A stretch of DNA of 64,000 bases from Streptomyces sp. NBC_00162. Lineage in GTDB: Bacteria > Actinomycetota > Actinomycetes > Streptomycetales > Streptomycetaceae. Of this stretch, positions 18,485 through 28,191 are shown one piece after another (within the stretch, counting starts at the first letter, position 1; every line of letters starts with the position of its first letter). Where the stretch lies: positions 6,510,001 through 6,574,000 of the forward strand of contig NZ_CP102509.1 of NCBI RefSeq assembly GCF_024611995.1. Reading direction: 5' to 3'. The position numbers and the translations under genes were made by a program. Below the pieces are notes generated by a model. The model saw only the letters and a list, made by a program, of their open reading frames with translations, did no database searches and was not told the origin of the DNA.

Positions 18485-19573
18485 GTGAGAACCGCCGTCG
18501 TCATCGGAACCGGACTGATCGGCACCTCCGCGGCGCTCGCGCTGACCGCCCGCGGGATCACCGTCCACCTCGTCGACCACGACCCCGCCCAGGCCCATAC
18601 CGCGGCCGCCCTCGGGGCCGGCACGGACGAGGCCCCGGAGGGCAGGGTCGACCTCGCGATCGTCGCCGTACCCCCGGCCCACGTGGCGGCGACGCTGGCC
18701 GACGCGATCGGCCGCGGGGCGGCGCGCGCGTACGTGGACGTGGCCAGCGTCAAGGGCGGACCGCGCCGGGAGCTGGAGGCGCTCGGCGTGGACGTCACGG
18801 CGTACATCGGCACGCACCCGATGGCGGGCAAGGAGCGGTCGGGGCCGCTGGCCGCCACCGCCGACCTCTTCGAGGGCCGCCCCTGGGTGCTGACCCCCAC
18901 CCGGGACACGGACCACGAGGTGCTGAACCTCGCCCTGGAGCTGGTGTCCCTGTGCCGGGCCGTACCCGTGGTGATGGACGCGGACGCGCACGACCGGGCC
19001 GTCGCCCTCGTCTCCCACACCCCGCAGCTGGTGTCGAGCATGGTCGCCGCGCGGCTGGAGGAGGCCGACGAGACGGCCGTCCGGCTGTGCGGGCAGGGCA
19101 TCCGGGACGTCACCCGCATCGCGGCCTCCGACCCTCGGATGTGGGTGGAGATCCTGTCGGCGAACCCGGGCCCCGTCGCCGACGTGCTGGCCGGGATCGC
19201 GGCCGACCTGGAGGAGACCGTCGATGCGCTGCGAGGGCTCCAGTCGGCCGACGTGGAGAAGCGGCGCGGGGGCGCGGCGGGCATCGAGGACGTCCTGCGG
19301 CGCGGCAACGCGGGCCGGGTCCGGGTGCCGGGCAAGCACGGCGCGGCGCCGACCGTCTACGAGACGGTGGCCGTCCTCATCAGCGACCAGCCGGGCGAGC
19401 TGGCCCGGATCTTCGCCGACGCCGGGCGGGCCGGGGTCAACATCGAGGACGTGCGCATCGAGCACGCCACGGGCCAGCAGGCCGGCCTGGTCCAGCTGAT
19501 GGTGGAACCGCGGGCCGTGGCGGGCCTGACCGCCGAGCTGCGCGAGCGGGGCTGGGCACTGCGTCAGCAGTAG
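18485..19573 (+). CDS. tyrA: Prephenate dehydrogenase
   Basis: A 362-aa enzyme for oxidative decarboxylation of prephenate in tyrosine synthesis. The N-terminal Rossmann motif is V-I-G-T-G-L-I-G-T-S. The prephenate-binding region contains G-T-H-P-M-A-G-K-E (catalytic His) and 'ALVSHTPQLVSS'. A C-terminal ACT domain ('DQPGELARIFADAGRAGVNI') likely mediates feedback by tyrosine. GTG 18485 follows GGAGAG. It is followed by cmk and plsC, probably as one operon. Confidence 0.94.
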   Translation: MRTAVVIGTGLIGTSAALALTARGITVHLVDHDPAQAHTAAALGAGTDEAPEGRVDLAIVAVPPAHVAATLADAIGRGAARAYVDVASVKGGPRRELEALGVDVTAYIGTHPMAGKERSGPLAATADLFEGRPWVLTPTRDTDHEVLNLALELVSLCRAVPVVMDADAHDRAVALVSHTPQLVSSMVAARLEEADETAVRLCGQGIRDVTRIAASDPRMWVEILSANPGPVADVLAGIAADLEETVDALRGLQSADVEKRRGGAAGIEDVLRRGNAGRVRVPGKHGAAPTVYETVAVLISDQPGELARIFADAGRAGVNIEDVRIEHATGQQAGLVQLMVEPRAVAGLTAELRERGWALRQQ

Positions 19574-19666
19574 GCGGGACCGGGGGCCGCCGGGGCCCGG
19601 TAACCTTGGTTGGGGGCGCTTTGGCGCGCCCGGACACGTACGCGCAACCAGGAAGGTGCCCGCACC

Positions 19667-20374
19667 GTGGAAACCGCAGCTCCGGCAGCCGTGATCGTCG
19701 CCATCGACGGTCCCTCCGGCACGGGCAAGTCCAGCACCTCCAAGGCCGTGGCCGCCAAGCTCGGGCTGCGCTACCTCGACACCGGTGCCCAGTACCGGGC
19801 CATCACCTGGTGGATGATCACCAACGGCGTCGACACCGACGACCCGCAGGCCATCGCCGTCGCCGCGGGCAAGCCCGCCATCGTCTCCGGCACCGACCCG
19901 GCCGCCCCCACCATCACGGTGGACGGCCTGGACGCCGCCGGACCCATCCGCACCCAGGAGGTCACCTCCAAGGTCAGCGCCGTCAGCGCCGTCCCCGAGG
20001 TGCGCACCCTGATCACCGAGCTGCAGCGCTCCATCGCCGCGCAGGCGGCCGCGGAGGCCGACGGCATCGTCGTCGAGGGCCGGGACATCGGCACCACCGT
20101 CCTGCCCGGCGCCGACCTCAAGGTCTTCCTCACCGCCTCCGCCGAGGCGCGCGCCGCCCGGCGCAGCGGTGAGCTCCGCGGCAAGGAGGCCGTGGATCTC
20201 GCGGCCACCAAGGAGGCGCTGATCAAGCGCGACGCGGCCGACTCCGGCCGCAAGACCTCCCCGCTGGCCAAGGCCGGCGACGCCGTCGAGGTGGACACCA
20301 CCGAGCTCACGCTCGACCAGGTCATCGAGTGCGTCGTGACCCTGGTGGAAGAGAAGCGGGCGGGCCGCAAGTGA
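19667..20374 (+). CDS. cmk: Cytidylate kinase
   Basis: A 235-aa (d)CMP kinase: ATP + CMP to ADP + CDP. The P-loop 'IDGPSGTGKSSTSKAVA' is at residues 11-27, 'LDTGAQYRA' forms the NMP-binding start and 'VEGRDIGTTVLPGADLK' is the family signature. GTG 19667 has GGAAGG 10 nt upstream. It is translationally coupled to plsC by GTGA. The tyrA-cmk-plsC-der order is common in actinomycetes. Confidence 0.95.
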   Translation: METAAPAAVIVAIDGPSGTGKSSTSKAVAAKLGLRYLDTGAQYRAITWWMITNGVDTDDPQAIAVAAGKPAIVSGTDPAAPTITVDGLDAAGPIRTQEVTSKVSAVSAVPEVRTLITELQRSIAAQAAAEADGIVVEGRDIGTTVLPGADLKVFLTASAEARAARRSGELRGKEAVDLAATKEALIKRDAADSGRKTSPLAKAGDAVEVDTTELTLDQVIECVVTLVEEKRAGRK

Positions 20375-21018
20375 GCGAAGCGCCCTCCCACAGGGGTGCG
20401 GCGGTCGGCAGGCGCATCGGCATCGGGCTCATGTACGGGCTCTGGAAGCCCCGTGTGCTCGGCGCCTGGAAGGTGCCCGTCTCCGGCCCCGTCATCCTCG
20501 CCGTGAACCACTCGCACAACATCGACGGCCCGATGGTCATGGGCACCGCGCCCCGGCCCCTGCACTTCCTGATCAAGAAGGAAGCGTACGTCGGCCCGCT
20601 CGGCCCCTTCCTCGAAGGGATCGGGCAGGTCAAGGTCGACCGCGGCGGCACCGACCGGACGGCGATAAGCCGCGCCCTCAGCGTGCTGGACAATGGAGGG
20701 GCCCTCGGCATCTTCCCCGAGGGCACCCGGGGCGAGGGCGACTTCGCCTCGCTGCGCGCGGGTCTCGCGTACTTCTCGGTACGCAGCGGCGCGCCCATCG
20801 TGCCGGTGGCCGTGCTCGGCAGCGGCGACACCAGGGGCCGGCTCGTCAAGGGCCTGCCCGCCCTCAAGAGCCGGGTCGACGTCGTCTTCGGGTCGGCCTT
20901 CGACGCCGGGGACGGCAGTGGCCGCCGGACCCGTACCGCGCTGGACGCGGCCACCGTACGCATCCAGGACCGGCTGACCGCCCACCTGGCCGACGCCAAG
21001 CGCCTCACCGGGCGCTGA
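20371..21018 (+). CDS. plsC: 1-acyl-sn-glycerol-3-phosphate acyltransferase (PlsC family)
   Basis: A 215-aa membrane-associated lysophosphatidate acyltransferase of phospholipid synthesis. The acyltransferase box N-H-S-H-N-I-D (HX4D), then 'LIKKEAYVGPLGPFLEGIG' and the substrate motif F-P-E-G-T-R-G-E-G are all present. The start GTG 20371 overlaps the cmk stop by GTGA. The paralogue content of the genome is unknown, so it may not be the only PlsC. Confidence 0.92.
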   Translation: MSEAPSHRGAAVGRRIGIGLMYGLWKPRVLGAWKVPVSGPVILAVNHSHNIDGPMVMGTAPRPLHFLIKKEAYVGPLGPFLEGIGQVKVDRGGTDRTAISRALSVLDNGGALGIFPEGTRGEGDFASLRAGLAYFSVRSGAPIVPVAVLGSGDTRGRLVKGLPALKSRVDVVFGSAFDAGDGSGRRTRTALDAATVRIQDRLTAHLADAKRLTGR

Positions 21019-21093
21019 GCGAGACTTGAACCAGTAGTGGAACCGCGCTGCGCGGGTACCACCGACCACCACGAACGACGAGGAACGGACTTC

Positions 21094-22554
21094 ATGAACG
21101 ACCAGCACGACCACGGAGCACTTGGCGATGCCGAGTACGCGGAGTTCATGGAGCTCGCCGCGGAAGAGGGCTTCGACATCGAGGACGTCGAAGGCGCGAT
21201 CGAGGCGGCCGGACACGGCCCCCTCCCCGTCCTCGCCGTCGTCGGCCGGCCGAACGTCGGCAAGTCGACCCTGGTGAACCGCATCATCGGCCGCCGCGAG
21301 GCGGTCGTCGAGGACAAGCCCGGCGTCACCCGCGACCGCGTCACCTACGAGGCCGAGTGGGCCGGCCGCCGCTTCAAGGTCGTCGACACCGGCGGCTGGG
21401 AGCAGGACGTCCTCGGCATCGACGCCTCCGTCGCCGCCCAGGCCGAGTACGCCATCGAGGCCGCCGACGCGGTCGTCTTCGTCGTCGACGCCAAGGTCGG
21501 CGCCACCGACACCGACGAGGCCGTCGTCCGGCTGCTGCGCAAGGCCGGCAAGCCCGTCGTGCTGTGCGCCAACAAGGTCGACGGCCAGAGCGGCGAGTCC
21601 GACGCGGCCTCCCTGTGGTCCCTGGGCCTCGGCATGCCGCACCCGGTCTCCTCCCTGCACGGGCGCGGCACCGGCGACATGCTGGACGCTGTGCTCGAGG
21701 CCCTGCCGGAAGCCCCCGAGCAGACCTTCGGCACCGCCGTCGGCGGCCCGCGCCGCATCGCGCTGATCGGCCGCCCGAACGTCGGCAAGTCCTCGCTGCT
21801 CAACAAGGTGGCGAAGGAGGACCGTGTCGTCGTCAACGAGCTGGCCGGCACCACCCGCGACCCGGTCGACGAGCTGATCGAGCTCGGCGGCATCACCTGG
21901 AAGTTCGTCGACACCGCCGGCATCCGCAAGAAGGTCCACCTTCAGCAGGGTGCCGACTACTACGCCTCCCTGCGCACGGCCGCCGCCGTCGAGAAGGCGG
22001 AGGTCGCGGTCATCCTGATCGACACCACCGAGTCGATCAGCGTCCAGGACCAGCGCATCATCACCATGGCCGTCGAGGCGGGCCGCGCGATCGTGATCGC
22101 GTACAACAAGTGGGACGAGCTCGACGAGGAGCGCCGCTACTACCTCGAGCGCGAGATCGAGACCGAGATGCAGCAGGTCTCCTGGGCGCCGCGGGTGAAC
22201 GTCTCGGCGCTCACCGGCCGTCACATGGAGAAGCTGGTCCCGGCGATCGAGACGGCTCTCGCGGGCTGGGAGACGCGCGTCCCCACCGGCCGGCTGAACG
22301 CCTTCCTCGGCGAGGTCGTCGCGGCCCACCCGCACCCGATCCGCGGCGGCAAGCAGCCCCGCATCCTGTTCGGCACCCAGGCGGGCAGCAAGCCGCCGCG
22401 GTTCGTCCTCTTCGCCTCGGGCTTCCTGGAGCACGGCTACCGGCGCTTCATCGAGCGCCGGCTGCGCGAGGAGTTCGGCTTCGAGGGCACCCCGATCCAC
22501 ATCTCGGTGCGGGTGCGCGAGAAGCGCGGAGCCCAGTACAAGAAGAAGAAGTAG
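21094..22554 (+). CDS. der: Ribosome-assembly GTPase Der (EngA)
   Basis: A 486-aa tandem GTPase of 50S subunit maturation. Two G domains are visible, with P-loops G-R-P-N-V-G-K-S-T near residue 51 and G-R-P-N-V-G-K-S-S near residue 229. G3/G4 motifs include D-T-G-G, N-K-V-D, D-T-A-G and N-K-W-D. A C-terminal KH-like domain ends in a basic tail Y-K-K-K-K. The N-terminus carries a roughly 45-residue acidic extension ([10 protein letters not shown]). ATG 21094 follows GAGGAACGG. The gene is 75 nt after plsC. Confidence 0.96.
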   Translation: MNDQHDHGALGDAEYAEFMELAAEEGFDIEDVEGAIEAAGHGPLPVLAVVGRPNVGKSTLVNRIIGRREAVVEDKPGVTRDRVTYEAEWAGRRFKVVDTGGWEQDVLGIDASVAAQAEYAIEAADAVVFVVDAKVGATDTDEAVVRLLRKAGKPVVLCANKVDGQSGESDAASLWSLGLGMPHPVSSLHGRGTGDMLDAVLEALPEAPEQTFGTAVGGPRRIALIGRPNVGKSSLLNKVAKEDRVVVNELAGTTRDPVDELIELGGITWKFVDTAGIRKKVHLQQGADYYASLRTAAAVEKAEVAVILIDTTESISVQDQRIITMAVEAGRAIVIAYNKWDELDEERRYYLEREIETEMQQVSWAPRVNVSALTGRHMEKLVPAIETALAGWETRVPTGRLNAFLGEVVAAHPHPIRGGKQPRILFGTQAGSKPPRFVLFASGFLEHGYRRFIERRLREEFGFEGTPIHISVRVREKRGAQYKKKK

Positions 22555-22578
22555 TACGGGCGGTACGGAGGTCCGGGG

Positions 22579-22956
22579 TCAGTAGCCCCGGCGCGGAGCG
22601 GGCGGCAGGGCCGCCGGGATGTGCGTCATCCCGGTCTGGCGCGGCCGCCCGTCGGCGTATCCGGTGCCGCCGGCGTGCGAGTACGCGGGCTGGGCCTGCG
22701 GCTGCGCCACGTACGTGGGCTGCCAGCCGTCGGCCCGCTGCCACGAGGAACCGCTCCAGCCGCTGTCGTACGAGCTGCTGCCCGTGTACCCGCCCCCGTA
22801 CGAGAAGGCCGTGAACCCGAGATCCTCCTCGCCCGTGCGGTCGCCCGGCAGCGCCCGGAAGGCGCGCAGGTACTCCGAGTACAAGGTGTCGTAGATCGGG
22901 GTGTGCGAGACGGGGCTCGTACGGGACGGGGCGCGGGAGGAGTCGTATGGATGCAC
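22579..22956 (-). CDS. Hypothetical protein, Gly/Ser/Tyr-rich
   Basis: A 125-aa - strand frame convergent with der (24 nt apart). The first 50 residues look ordered ('TPIYDTLYSEYLRAFRALPG' and 'EEDLGFTAF'); the rest is Gly, Ser, Tyr, Trp and Gln-rich and likely disordered. No SD stands out before ATG 22956. Codon bias and the ordered N-terminus suggest a genuine Streptomyces-type protein. Function unknown. Confidence 0.6.
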   Translation of the reverse strand: MHPYDSSRAPSRTSPVSHTPIYDTLYSEYLRAFRALPGDRTGEEDLGFTAFSYGGGYTGSSSYDSGWSGSSWQRADGWQPTYVAQPQAQPAYSHAGGTGYADGRPRQTGMTHIPAALPPAPRRGY

Positions 22957-23004
22957 GTATCAGCCAACGAAACCGGCGCCCTGCGGATGCGGGGTGCCGG
23001 GCGG

Positions 23005-23047
23005 AAAACGCAGATCGCCGCCGGGGCTGCCCCAGCGGCGATCTGCG
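23005..23047 (-). terminator. Intrinsic terminator for the - strand gene ending at 23057
   Basis: A 13-bp stem (CGCAGATCGCCGC and complement) with a 13-nt loop that can pair further. Read on the - strand it is followed by CGTTTT. It starts 10 nt after the stop of the - strand gene. Confidence 0.85.
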
Positions 23048-23056
23048 GTGTGTGGA

Positions 23057-23863
23057 TCAGGCGCCGGGCGTACCGGCCAGGGGCATGGAGGCGGCCACGA
23101 GCTTGCCCGCGGCGGCGGCCTTGTCGAGGGCGTCGCGCAGCAGGTCCTCACGGGGCTGCTGGCCGATCGATCCGACCGGGGCGGCGTAAATGAGCACGCG
23201 CTGGGTCTTGTTGACGGCGTTGCGCCAGCCGTCGGTGACCGACAGGGCCTGGTGCGCCTGCCACCAGGCGACCGGGCGGCCGCCCTCGGCACCCGGCTGC
23301 AGGACGGCGTGCAGCTGGCCGCCGGCGAGCAGGACCGACCATCCGCTGAGCGCGGTGGGGAGCTGGGCGGTGTCCATGACCGGGATGAAGCCCTGCTCGA
23401 TGAGGAGCGGGAGGAAGTCGTCGCCGGGACCGTCGCTGCCGGGGCGGGCGATCGGCGCGGTCGGCTCGACCACCAGGGCGGGGTGGAGTTCGCCGCTGAT
23501 CAGGACCAGGCCGCTGGTGATGCCGAGGACGGCCTGGCCGCCGGGCACGTTCTGCGGGGCCGCGCCGGCGCCGGGCGCCGCCGGGCTGTCGCCGGTGATG
23601 CTGGCGACGGCGCCCTGGAGCTGCTCCTCGGAGACGGTGACCACCTGCGAGGGGATGCAGGTGGCGTGGGCGAAGGCAAGGACGGCGGTCTCCTCGCCGA
23701 CGAACAGCACCGTGCTGGTGCGGTCGTTCTCGGGGTCGCCCGGGGTGCGGCAGGAGGTGCAGTCGTAACTGCGCGGCGCGTCCTCGCCGACGAGCAGCCT
23801 GTCGGCTTCTTCGTCACCGATCTCGGCACGTACCTCATCACTGACGTCGAGCATGCGCGGCAC
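23057..23863 (-). CDS. Hypothetical protein with CxxC motif
   Basis: A 268-aa cytoplasmic protein. The N-terminal domain contains S-Y-D-C-T-S-C-R-T-P-G (a CxxC at about residues 25-28) and a Cys in 'HATCIPSQ', suggesting a metal or redox site. The C-terminal half has 'GGRPVAWWQAHQALS' and a well-ordered mixed alpha/beta pattern. I recall similar proteins only from streptomycetes and do not recognise a function. GTG 23863 is chosen because GAGGAG lies 7 nt upstream; an ATG at 23881 is an alternative. Confidence 0.75.
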   Translation of the reverse strand: MPRMLDVSDEVRAEIGDEEADRLLVGEDAPRSYDCTSCRTPGDPENDRTSTVLFVGEETAVLAFAHATCIPSQVVTVSEEQLQGAVASITGDSPAAPGAGAAPQNVPGGQAVLGITSGLVLISGELHPALVVEPTAPIARPGSDGPGDDFLPLLIEQGFIPVMDTAQLPTALSGWSVLLAGGQLHAVLQPGAEGGRPVAWWQAHQALSVTDGWRNAVNKTQRVLIYAAPVGSIGQQPREDLLRDALDKAAAAGKLVAASMPLAGTPGA

Positions 23864-24149
23864 GGGGTGGCTCCTCGGCATAGGTGCGGGGGCCGGGTGG
23901 TTCCCGGCTCGCCGGGCTCAACGGGGGAGCGGCGGCCGGGGTCACGCCATTGGAGGGAACGGAATCGAACCGGGCCCCCGTACGAGTGAACCGTCCGGGC
24001 CGGGCTTCGTTTCATGCCAACTGTTTTCTGATTGTGCGCAGTTGGTGGTCGCGATTGGCTGTTTCGGCGAGGGTGGCCGGTCGGCCGACCGGGTGGGGTG
24101 GCCGGGGCGCGCTGCGTGGCGGGGCGAGAGGGCCGCGGGCGCTGCGTAG

Positions 24150-24890
<741 letters not shown>

Positions 24891-24985
24891 GGGGGATCGC
24901 GCCGTTCGCATCCGACCCCGATTGCACGATGCGCTGAAGGCGTCGACCCTGGAAGCATCGAGCCGAACGGCTCGTTCGGACCCTG

Positions 24986-25537
24986 GTGGTGAGCCGGATG
25001 GACCTGGGAAGACACCCTCGTATCGGGGTGTGGGCAGCGGCTGCCGTACTGGCCGCCGTTCCCGCCCTCGCGGGATGCTCCTCCGATTCGGGCAAGAACG
25101 GGAGCGGTACGACGACTTCCGCGGGAGCGACGGCCGTGCACGCCGTACCCGCCGCGCTCGCCACGCCCACCGGGGACGGCCCGGCGGACCCGGCCGCGGC
25201 CAGGGCCCAGGTCGAGAAGAACTGGACCACCTTCTTCGACTCCAAGGTCTCCGTCGAGGAGAAGGTCAAGGTCCTGGAGAACGGCGAGCTGCTCGAGCTG
25301 CTGCTGGACGGCTTCGCGGGCAATTCCGACGCGGCCTTGTCCTCGGCCAAGGTCACGGACGTGGTCTTCGACTCGGCCACCGAGGCGCAGGTCACCTACG
25401 ACCTGCTGGTCCGCGGCGTCCCGGTCCTGCCCGGGAGCAAGGGGACCGCGGTCCTCGAGGACGGGGTCTGGAAGGTGTCGACCGAGACGCTCTGCTCGCT
25501 GGTCGGGCTCAGCGGCAACGCGGCGCCGGGCTGCTGA
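24986..25537 (+). CDS. Secreted lipoprotein of unknown function
   Basis: A 183-aa protein (179 if the ATG at 24998 is the start). A hydrophobic signal ends in the lipobox L-A-G-C at about residue 30, followed by a Ser/Thr/Gly-rich linker. The mature part, 'DPAAARAQVEKNWTTFFDSK' onward, is a single compact alpha/beta domain resembling the low-molecular-weight antigen MTB12-like/NTF2-like fold, with 'DGVWKVSTETLCSL' near the end. It carries two C-terminal Cys. Likely anchored outside the membrane. Neither start has a strong SD. Confidence 0.8.
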   Translation: MVSRMDLGRHPRIGVWAAAAVLAAVPALAGCSSDSGKNGSGTTTSAGATAVHAVPAALATPTGDGPADPAAARAQVEKNWTTFFDSKVSVEEKVKVLENGELLELLLDGFAGNSDAALSSAKVTDVVFDSATEAQVTYDLLVRGVPVLPGSKGTAVLEDGVWKVSTETLCSLVGLSGNAAPGC

Positions 25538-25594
25538 GCGCCGTCACCTCCGACCGGGCCCGGGGTGCCCGGGATCCGCTGGCAGACTTCGGCC

Positions 25595-26563
25595 ATGCTC
25601 GAGACCTCCGCACGACTGCTGCGCCTGTTGTCCCTGTTGCAGGCTCACCGCGAATGGACCGGGGCGGACCTCGCCGACCGGCTCGGGGTGACGCCGCGGA
25701 CCGTACGGCGTGACGTGGACCGGCTGCGGGAGCTGGGCTACCCCGTCAACGCCAGTCCCGGGACCGGCGGCGGCTACCAGCTGGGGGCCGGGGCCGAGCT
25801 GCCGCCGCTGCTGCTGGACGACGACGAGGCGGTGGCCGTCGCGGTCGGGCTGCGGACCGCCGCCGGGAACGGGGTCGAGGGGATCGGGGAGGCCTCCGTA
25901 CGGGCCCTCGCCAAGCTGGAGCAGGTGCTGCCGTCGAGGCTGCGGCGCAGGGTGTCCGCGCTCAACGAGTTCACCGTGCCGATGCTGCGCGGGGCGGAGC
26001 GGTCCACCGTGGACCCCTCGGTGCTGACCGAGCTCGCCGCCGTGTGCCGCGACACCGAGCGGCTGCGCTTCGGGTACCGCGACCACGAGGGCAACGTCAC
26101 CCGGCGCACCGTCGAACCGCACCGGCTGGTGTGCACCGAGCGGCGCTGGTACCTGGTCGCCTGGGACCTGGACCGGGAGGACTGGCGGACCTTCCGGGCC
26201 GACCGGATCGAGCCCGCACTTCCGCACGGGCCGCGGTTCACCCCGCGCAAGCCGCCCGCCGAGGACCTCGCCGAGTACGTCTCCCAGGGCGTGGCGCAAC
26301 GGGCGTACGCCGCCCGGGCGGTGGTGCGGCTGAAGGTTTCCGCACAGGAGGCGGCCCGGATCATCGGGCCGAGCCACGGAGCCCTCGAGCCGGTCGACGG
26401 GCAGAGCTGCCTGCTGCGCACCGGGGCGGTCAGCCTGGACGTCCTGGTGATTCACATCATGCTGCTCGGCTGTGAGTTCGAAGTGGTCGAGCCGCCGGAG
26501 CTGACGGATCGGATCAGGGCCGCGAGGGATCTGCTGGGGCGGGCCGTGGAGCCGCGGAGGTGA
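25595..26563 (+). CDS. WYL-domain transcriptional regulator (YafY-like)
   Basis: A 322-aa regulator. The N-terminal winged helix has 'EWTGADLADRLGVTPRTVRR' as the recognition helix, residues 17-36. The WYL domain at about residues 130-240 includes 'HRLVCTERRWYLVAWDLDRE' (R-R-W-Y-L). The C-terminal WCX extension carries 'IIGPSHGALEPVDGQSCLL'. The family senses nucleotide or nucleic-acid ligands. ATG 25595 may be leaderless: CAGACT lies 6 nt upstream and there is no SD. No obvious target gene adjoins it. Confidence 0.9.
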   Translation: MLETSARLLRLLSLLQAHREWTGADLADRLGVTPRTVRRDVDRLRELGYPVNASPGTGGGYQLGAGAELPPLLLDDDEAVAVAVGLRTAAGNGVEGIGEASVRALAKLEQVLPSRLRRRVSALNEFTVPMLRGAERSTVDPSVLTELAAVCRDTERLRFGYRDHEGNVTRRTVEPHRLVCTERRWYLVAWDLDREDWRTFRADRIEPALPHGPRFTPRKPPAEDLAEYVSQGVAQRAYAARAVVRLKVSAQEAARIIGPSHGALEPVDGQSCLLRTGAVSLDVLVIHIMLLGCEFEVVEPPELTDRIRAARDLLGRAVEPRR

Positions 26564-26882
26564 AGGAAATGTGGTGGACCTGAGGGGGATTCACCTGGTC
26601 TGGTCCAGCGGTGTCGTGACAATGTCCTGCCGGAATTCCAGAGGTTCAGCAGGGGGCTTCGGGGGAAATTCGAATCAGCCTGTACGGCTGGCGTGTCGCG
26701 GGCCGGAAAACAATTGGTGGTTGTCGATATTCTGTGACACAAGCGTGACCCGGGACGGACGAACGTCCCGGCGTGGCGCTGACGAACGGCGAAGGTGAAC
26801 GACGAAGGCGGGCCGGGTCAGTGACCCGGCCCGCCTTCGTGTCGCGGGGTGAGGTGGTGCGTACCGTCCCGCGAGGTGTGGT
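26564..26882. other. 319-bp intergenic region with convergent terminator
   Basis: The region lies between the convergent WYL regulator and the PAP2 gene. It is slightly more AT-rich than its surroundings around 26690-26750. Apart from the hairpin at 26802-26840 I see no gene, tRNA or repeat. Confidence 0.6.
26802..26840. terminator. Bidirectional hairpin terminator
   Basis: A 16-bp stem (ACGAAGGCGGGCCGGG and complement) closes on TCAGTGA. It can terminate the - strand PAP2 gene (ending 26883) and the + strand regulator. Confidence 0.8.
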
Positions 26883-27965
26883 TCAGCCGCCGGTGGCCGG
26901 GCGGGCCGCGGCGCTGCGGGCGGCGGCCCGTTCGGTGTGGGCCGGCCGGCGGCTGCCGACCGGGGTGACCGGGGTCCGCTCGGAGCGGATCAGGTGCGGC
27001 CGGCCTGCGAGCAGGGGCGCGGGCCGGGGCGCCGGGGTGTGCGCCGCCGGGGTGTGCGCGGACGCGGCGGCATGCGCGGCGGCCGTCGGAGCGGGGTCCA
27101 CGGCGGGGTCCCCGGCGGCAACGGCGCGCCGGAGCTGCCACTTGCCGCCCGCGGAGAGCAGCGGGGTGAGCGCGGACACGACCGGCGCGGGCATCCGTCC
27201 GGTCTCCGCGCGGCGGCGCAGCAGCTCGCGCACGTCGAAGACGTAGGCCTCGGCCCGGGCGATGAGCGGCTCGAACCAGGGCAGGGCCAGCAGGATCAGC
27301 AGCCCCGCGGACCAGCCGAGCAGCACGTCGCTGACCCAGTGGGTGCCGAGGTAGACGGTGGTGGCTCCGACGCTCAGCGAGACGACCGCGGACACCACGG
27401 ACAGCACCCGCCGGGTGACCACGGTGGACGCCAGGTAGGCGAGGATTCCCCAGGTCACGACGGCGTTGGCGGTGTGGCCGGAAGGAAATATATCGCCGCC
27501 CGCGAAGAGTTCGGCCGAACCGATCTCGGTGGCGTAGTGCGGGCCGAGCCGGCCGAGGCCGAGCTTGACGGACCCGACGGTGATGTTGAGCAGGAGCAGC
27601 GCCACGCCGAGGGTGATCAGCGGGCGGAGGGTGTGCTGGCGCCAGGAGCGCCAGCCGAGCCAGGCCGCGACCATGACCGCGGTGGGTCCGCGCTGGCCGA
27701 GTACGACGAGGTAGTCGAGGAAGGCATGCAGCTGCGGCCACTGCTCGTAGGGCCGGAAGAACATGATCTGCCAGTCCAGGCGGACGAGCCAGGACGTGGT
27801 CAGGACGGCCACGACGATCGCGAGATAGAAGGCGAGAGTCGATCCGAGGAGCACGACGCGGTGCCGGCTCATCTGCGGGGTTTGCAGATGAGCCGGTCGC
27901 TCTGGTTCCCGGTCCAGGCGGGCGAACACCCGCTCCAGACGGGTCAGGATTTGATCGGTACGCAC
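26883..27965 (-). CDS. PAP2-family membrane phosphatase
   Basis: A 360-aa integral membrane protein with about six hydrophobic segments between residues 37 and 230. The phosphatase motifs are K-L-G-L-G-R-L-G-P (first motif, with Gly where Pro-Arg-type spacing varies), F-P-S-G-H-T-A (second) and 'GATTVYLGTHWVSDVLLGW' (third: G-x-H-x-x-x-D). It likely dephosphorylates a lipid phosphate (phosphatidic acid, phosphatidylglycerophosphate or undecaprenyl pyrophosphate). The C-terminal 100 residues are Ala/Pro/Arg-rich and cytoplasmic. GTG start at 27965. Confidence 0.9.
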   Translation of the reverse strand: MRTDQILTRLERVFARLDREPERPAHLQTPQMSRHRVVLLGSTLAFYLAIVVAVLTTSWLVRLDWQIMFFRPYEQWPQLHAFLDYLVVLGQRGPTAVMVAAWLGWRSWRQHTLRPLITLGVALLLLNITVGSVKLGLGRLGPHYATEIGSAELFAGGDIFPSGHTANAVVTWGILAYLASTVVTRRVLSVVSAVVSLSVGATTVYLGTHWVSDVLLGWSAGLLILLALPWFEPLIARAEAYVFDVRELLRRRAETGRMPAPVVSALTPLLSAGGKWQLRRAVAAGDPAVDPAPTAAAHAAASAHTPAAHTPAPRPAPLLAGRPHLIRSERTPVTPVGSRRPAHTERAAARSAAARPATGG

Positions 27966-28191
27966 TGAATCGACGTTACCGCCCGCCGATGGTCAGCCCG
28001 GGCGAATCACGGGCTTTGTGATGACCATGTGATGTGGAGTTGGTCTCACGCGGGACTTAATTCCCGGTATTTCGGCAATGGTTGGAGCCTTCTTGATCCA
28101 CCGCCCCGGAAATTGTTTCGCACACTTACCAGGGCTTTATTGCCGCAACTCGTTCCCTTTGCCGAATGATGGATCGGAATGATCCATTCCG

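Noticed and set aside
19771..22500. 909-codon open frame opposite cmk, plsC and der
   Set aside because: It spans three well-identified genes and their gaps, with no SD and no recognisable domain.
23940..24035. tRNA-like TCGAACC/GGTTCGATTCC segment on the - strand
   Set aside because: The putative T-arm pairs at only three of five positions, and no acceptor, anticodon or D arms can be drawn. It lies in an intergenic region by chance.
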